The position numbers and the translations under genes were made by a program. Positions 6,552-7,943 of a DNA stretch of 7,943 bases are shown here, one piece after another. Under the pieces are notes generated by a model. That model did no database searches and was not told where the DNA came from. It worked only from the letters and a program-made list of their open reading frames with translations. Source of the stretch: an uncultured Rickettsiales bacterium (GTDB lineage: Bacteria; Pseudomonadota; Alphaproteobacteria; Rickettsiales; Midichloriaceae); assembly GCA_937996615.1 (NCBI GenBank), contig CALKVD010000062.1:1-7943 (forward strand). Reading direction: 5' to 3'. Within the stretch, counting starts at the first letter, position 1. Every line of letters begins with the position of its first letter.

Positions 6552-7665
6552 TTACTTAATCCGATATTTTAAAATAGCTTTGATTAAATCATCAATTTCA
6601 CCGTCAAGTATACTCCTAACATCTCCTGTTTCATAGCCACTTCGCAAATCTTTTACTAATTGATATGGCTGGAGAACATATGACCTAATTTGATTACCCC
6701 ACCCAATCTCCGATTTATTAGCATTTTCTTGGCTACTTATTTCTTCCTTTTTCTTTATTTCCAGCTCATATAATTTAGATTTTAGCATCGCCATACATTC
6801 TTCTTTATTACGGTGTTGCGACCTGTTGTTCTGGCATTGTACTACCGTGTTGGTTGGGAGGTGGGTAATTCGAACGGCACTGTCGGTAGTGTTGACATGT
6901 TGCCCGCCAGCTCCAGACGAGCGGTATGTGTCGATACGCAAATCGCTTTCTTGTATCTCGATGTTAATTTCATTATCAACCACAGGATAAACCGAAACAC
7001 TAGCAAAACTTGTGTGTCTTTTGCCGGCACTGTTGAACGGTGAAATTCGAACAAGGCGATGGATGCCGCTTTCGTTTTTGAGTAGTCCATAAGCATTATG
7101 TCCGTCAAACTTGAGGGTCACTCTTTTGATTCCCGCTTCATCACCTTCAAGTTGGTCTATTTGATTTATTTTAAATTTATGTCTTTCGGCATAGCGTAAA
7201 TAAAGTCTTAACAACATACTAGCCCAATCATCACTTTCAGTGCCTCCGGCGCCGGAATGTATTTCCAAAAAACACCCATTGGTGTCCATTTCATGAGAAA
7301 ACAAACACTCCGTTTCTAAAAATGATGTAAGTTTTTCGATTTGGATCAGTTCTTTTTTGACCTCTTGTAGAATCTCCTGATCATTATTGTGCGAGGCAAG
7401 ATCACGAAGTTCTTCGACATCACTGAGTTTTTGTTTTATTTGTAGTACTTGATTTATTCTGTCTTCTAAACTACTGCGCTCTGCCATTAATTTTGCGGCT
7501 TCTTTTGGATCTGACCAAATGCTTTCCTGTTCACATTTTGCATTGAGAGATTCAAGTTTTATTAGAGCATTATCCCAGTCAAAGATGTCTCTGAATAATT
7601 GCGATTGATTCAATTATATTAGATGCAAGTTGTTTATCGGAAATATCATTATTGTTTGATTTCAT
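6552..7665 (-). CDS. prfB: Peptide chain release factor 2, expressed by +1 programmed frameshift
   Basis: RF2 recognises UGA and UAA in the ribosomal A site and triggers peptide release. The gene is in two frames. Frame 0 runs from ATG at 7665 through 28 codons ending QRHL, then TGA (7581-7579). Skipping the T at 7581 continues with DWDNALIKLE in the +1 frame to the stop at 6552, giving a 370-residue protein (E. coli RF2: 365). RF2 landmarks are present: SPF at 208-210, which reads UGA/UAA, GGQ at 253-255 (GAGGQHVN), the catalytic tripeptide, and HSGAGGTESDDW before them. The open frame taken alone would begin with TTG at 7613 (MNQSQLFRDIF), but its first 11 residues lack RF2 similarity, whereas the frame-0 reading restores the family's SxxLLRRHLDWD pattern. 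An in-frame TAA lies upstream of 7665, so ATG 7665 is the natural start, although it has no clear Shine-Dalgarno. The frameshift makes RF2 regulate its own synthesis. Confidence 0.95.
7578..7593 (-). promoter_or_regulatory. prfB: prfB +1 programmed frameshift site
   Basis: The - strand reads CAG AGA CAT CTT TGA C. CTT TGA C is the canonical RF2 slip site: while the UGA waits for RF2, the peptidyl-tRNA-Leu slips from CUU to UUU and decoding resumes at GAC. Low RF2 thus raises frameshifting. The internal Shine-Dalgarno-like stimulator found three nt before CTT in E. coli (AGGGGG) is here only CAGAGA, a weak match. Without the shift a 28-residue peptide results. Confidence 0.93.
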
Positions 7666-7787
7666 ATTAAACTGTGTGATTATTGGATGTAGTTTAAAGA
7701 TTAGCCATTATTAGAAGAAAATCAAGATCTTTTGAATATGTTGTTAATGTTTAATTTCGATTACTTAACAGAAATTAATTCCAATTA

Positions 7788-7811
7788 CAAATGTTTCACG
7801 TGAAACATTTG
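7788..7811. promoter_or_regulatory. parS: parS-like centromere site (ParB binding)
   Basis: A perfect 24-bp palindrome contains the 16-bp core TGTTTCACGTGAAACA (7792-7807), identical to the canonical chromosomal parS site. ParB dimers bind parS, spread as a CTP-dependent clamp and act with ParA to segregate the origin region. It lies between prfB and the rightward promoter at 7862, in intergenic DNA. parS sites usually cluster near the replication origin, so this segment is probably origin-proximal. No parA or parB is in the window. Confidence 0.85.
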
Positions 7812-7861
7812 ATCACCCCGCAGCAAAATTATCACAGTGACCAAATGTTATAGATAATTTA

Positions 7862-7890
7862 TTGACAACCCATTAAACTATCTCTATACA
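7862..7890 (+). promoter_or_regulatory. Strong rightward sigma-70-type promoter
   Basis: TTGACA (7862-7867) is a perfect -35 hexamer, followed after exactly 17 nt by TATACA (7885-7890), four of six to the -10 consensus. Transcription would start near 7897 and run off the right end. This is the best promoter match in the window and diverges from prfB. Confidence 0.6.
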
Positions 7891-7891
7891 T

Positions 7892-7904
7892 AGCTATCAT
7901 AGCT
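7892..7904. promoter_or_regulatory. Operator-like palindrome at the predicted start site
   Basis: AGCTAT-C-ATAGCT is a perfect inverted repeat with a one-base centre. It lies 1 nt beyond the -10 hexamer, over the predicted transcription start. That is a typical repressor position, though a short palindrome can arise by chance in AT-rich DNA. Confidence 0.35.
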
Positions 7905-7919
7905 TAAAATCAAGTCTAT

Positions 7920-7943
7920 ATGATTCAAAAACTAATAAAAATA
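7920..7943 (+). CDS. Possible 5' end of a gene cut by the window edge
   Basis: An ATG at 7920 opens eight codons (MIQKLIKI) before the window ends. It lies about 23 nt after the start predicted from the promoter at 7862-7890, a reasonable leader length. There is no clear Shine-Dalgarno. Too little is present to name a product, and the promoter could instead serve an RNA gene. Confidence 0.25.

Noticed and set aside
6813..7108. Overlapping small frames inside prfB on both strands
   Set aside because: They overlie the SPF and GGQ region of RF2 in other frames and show no independent signals.
7613..7665. TTG at 7613 as the prfB start
   Set aside because: Its first 11 residues do not resemble RF2, and the alternative frame with the CTT TGA C slip site restores the conserved RF2 N-terminus.
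7811..7860. Replication origin beside parS
   Set aside because: Only a one-base-deleted DnaA-box-like TTATCACA is seen; there is no cluster of DnaA boxes to support an origin in the window itself.

Overview
AT-rich (roughly one-third G+C by eye), compact bacterial chromosomal DNA carrying housekeeping genes. The EF-Ts, S2, YgfZ, QueH and RF2 sequences, the rpsB-tsf order and the RF2 N-terminus ending in a QRHL-DWDNAL block all suggest an alphaproteobacterium. The low G+C and AT-rich spacers would suit a host-associated Rickettsiales- or Holosporales-like lineage, but the sequence alone does not fix the order.

Layout from left to right. Positions 1-523 hold no convincing gene. They contain a long inverted repeat (151-200), a coding-like stretch with no start codon (231-383) and a terminator-like hairpin just beyond tsf. 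Next comes a leftward rpsB-tsf operon (2608 to 524) with a hairpin between its genes. A 276-bp divergent intergenic region follows. It carries a candidate rpsB promoter, a structured rpsB leader and a candidate comM promoter. comM (YifB/ComM AAA+ ATPase) runs rightward from 2885 to 4417. Three leftward genes follow, spaced 123-225 bp apart: prfB (RF2), then queH, then ygfZ, listed in order of transcription. The right edge (7666-7943) holds a perfect parS-like palindrome and a strong-looking rightward promoter followed by an operator-like palindrome, reading into a possible gene cut off by the window end.

Function. Four of the six genes serve translation: S2, EF-Ts, RF2, and QueH, which completes queuosine in the tRNA anticodon. 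YgfZ supports Fe-S proteins and ComM acts on recombination intermediates. The most informative points are two. The prfB gene is split: 28 codons in frame 0 end in CTT TGA, and the rest continues in the +1 frame, so the real gene starts at 7665 and not at the TTG at 7613. The 16-bp parS core is an exact match to the canonical ParB site, which suggests an origin-proximal location. No wholly new system is evident; the less explained parts are the rpsB leader structure, the left-edge elements and the right-edge promoter/operator.
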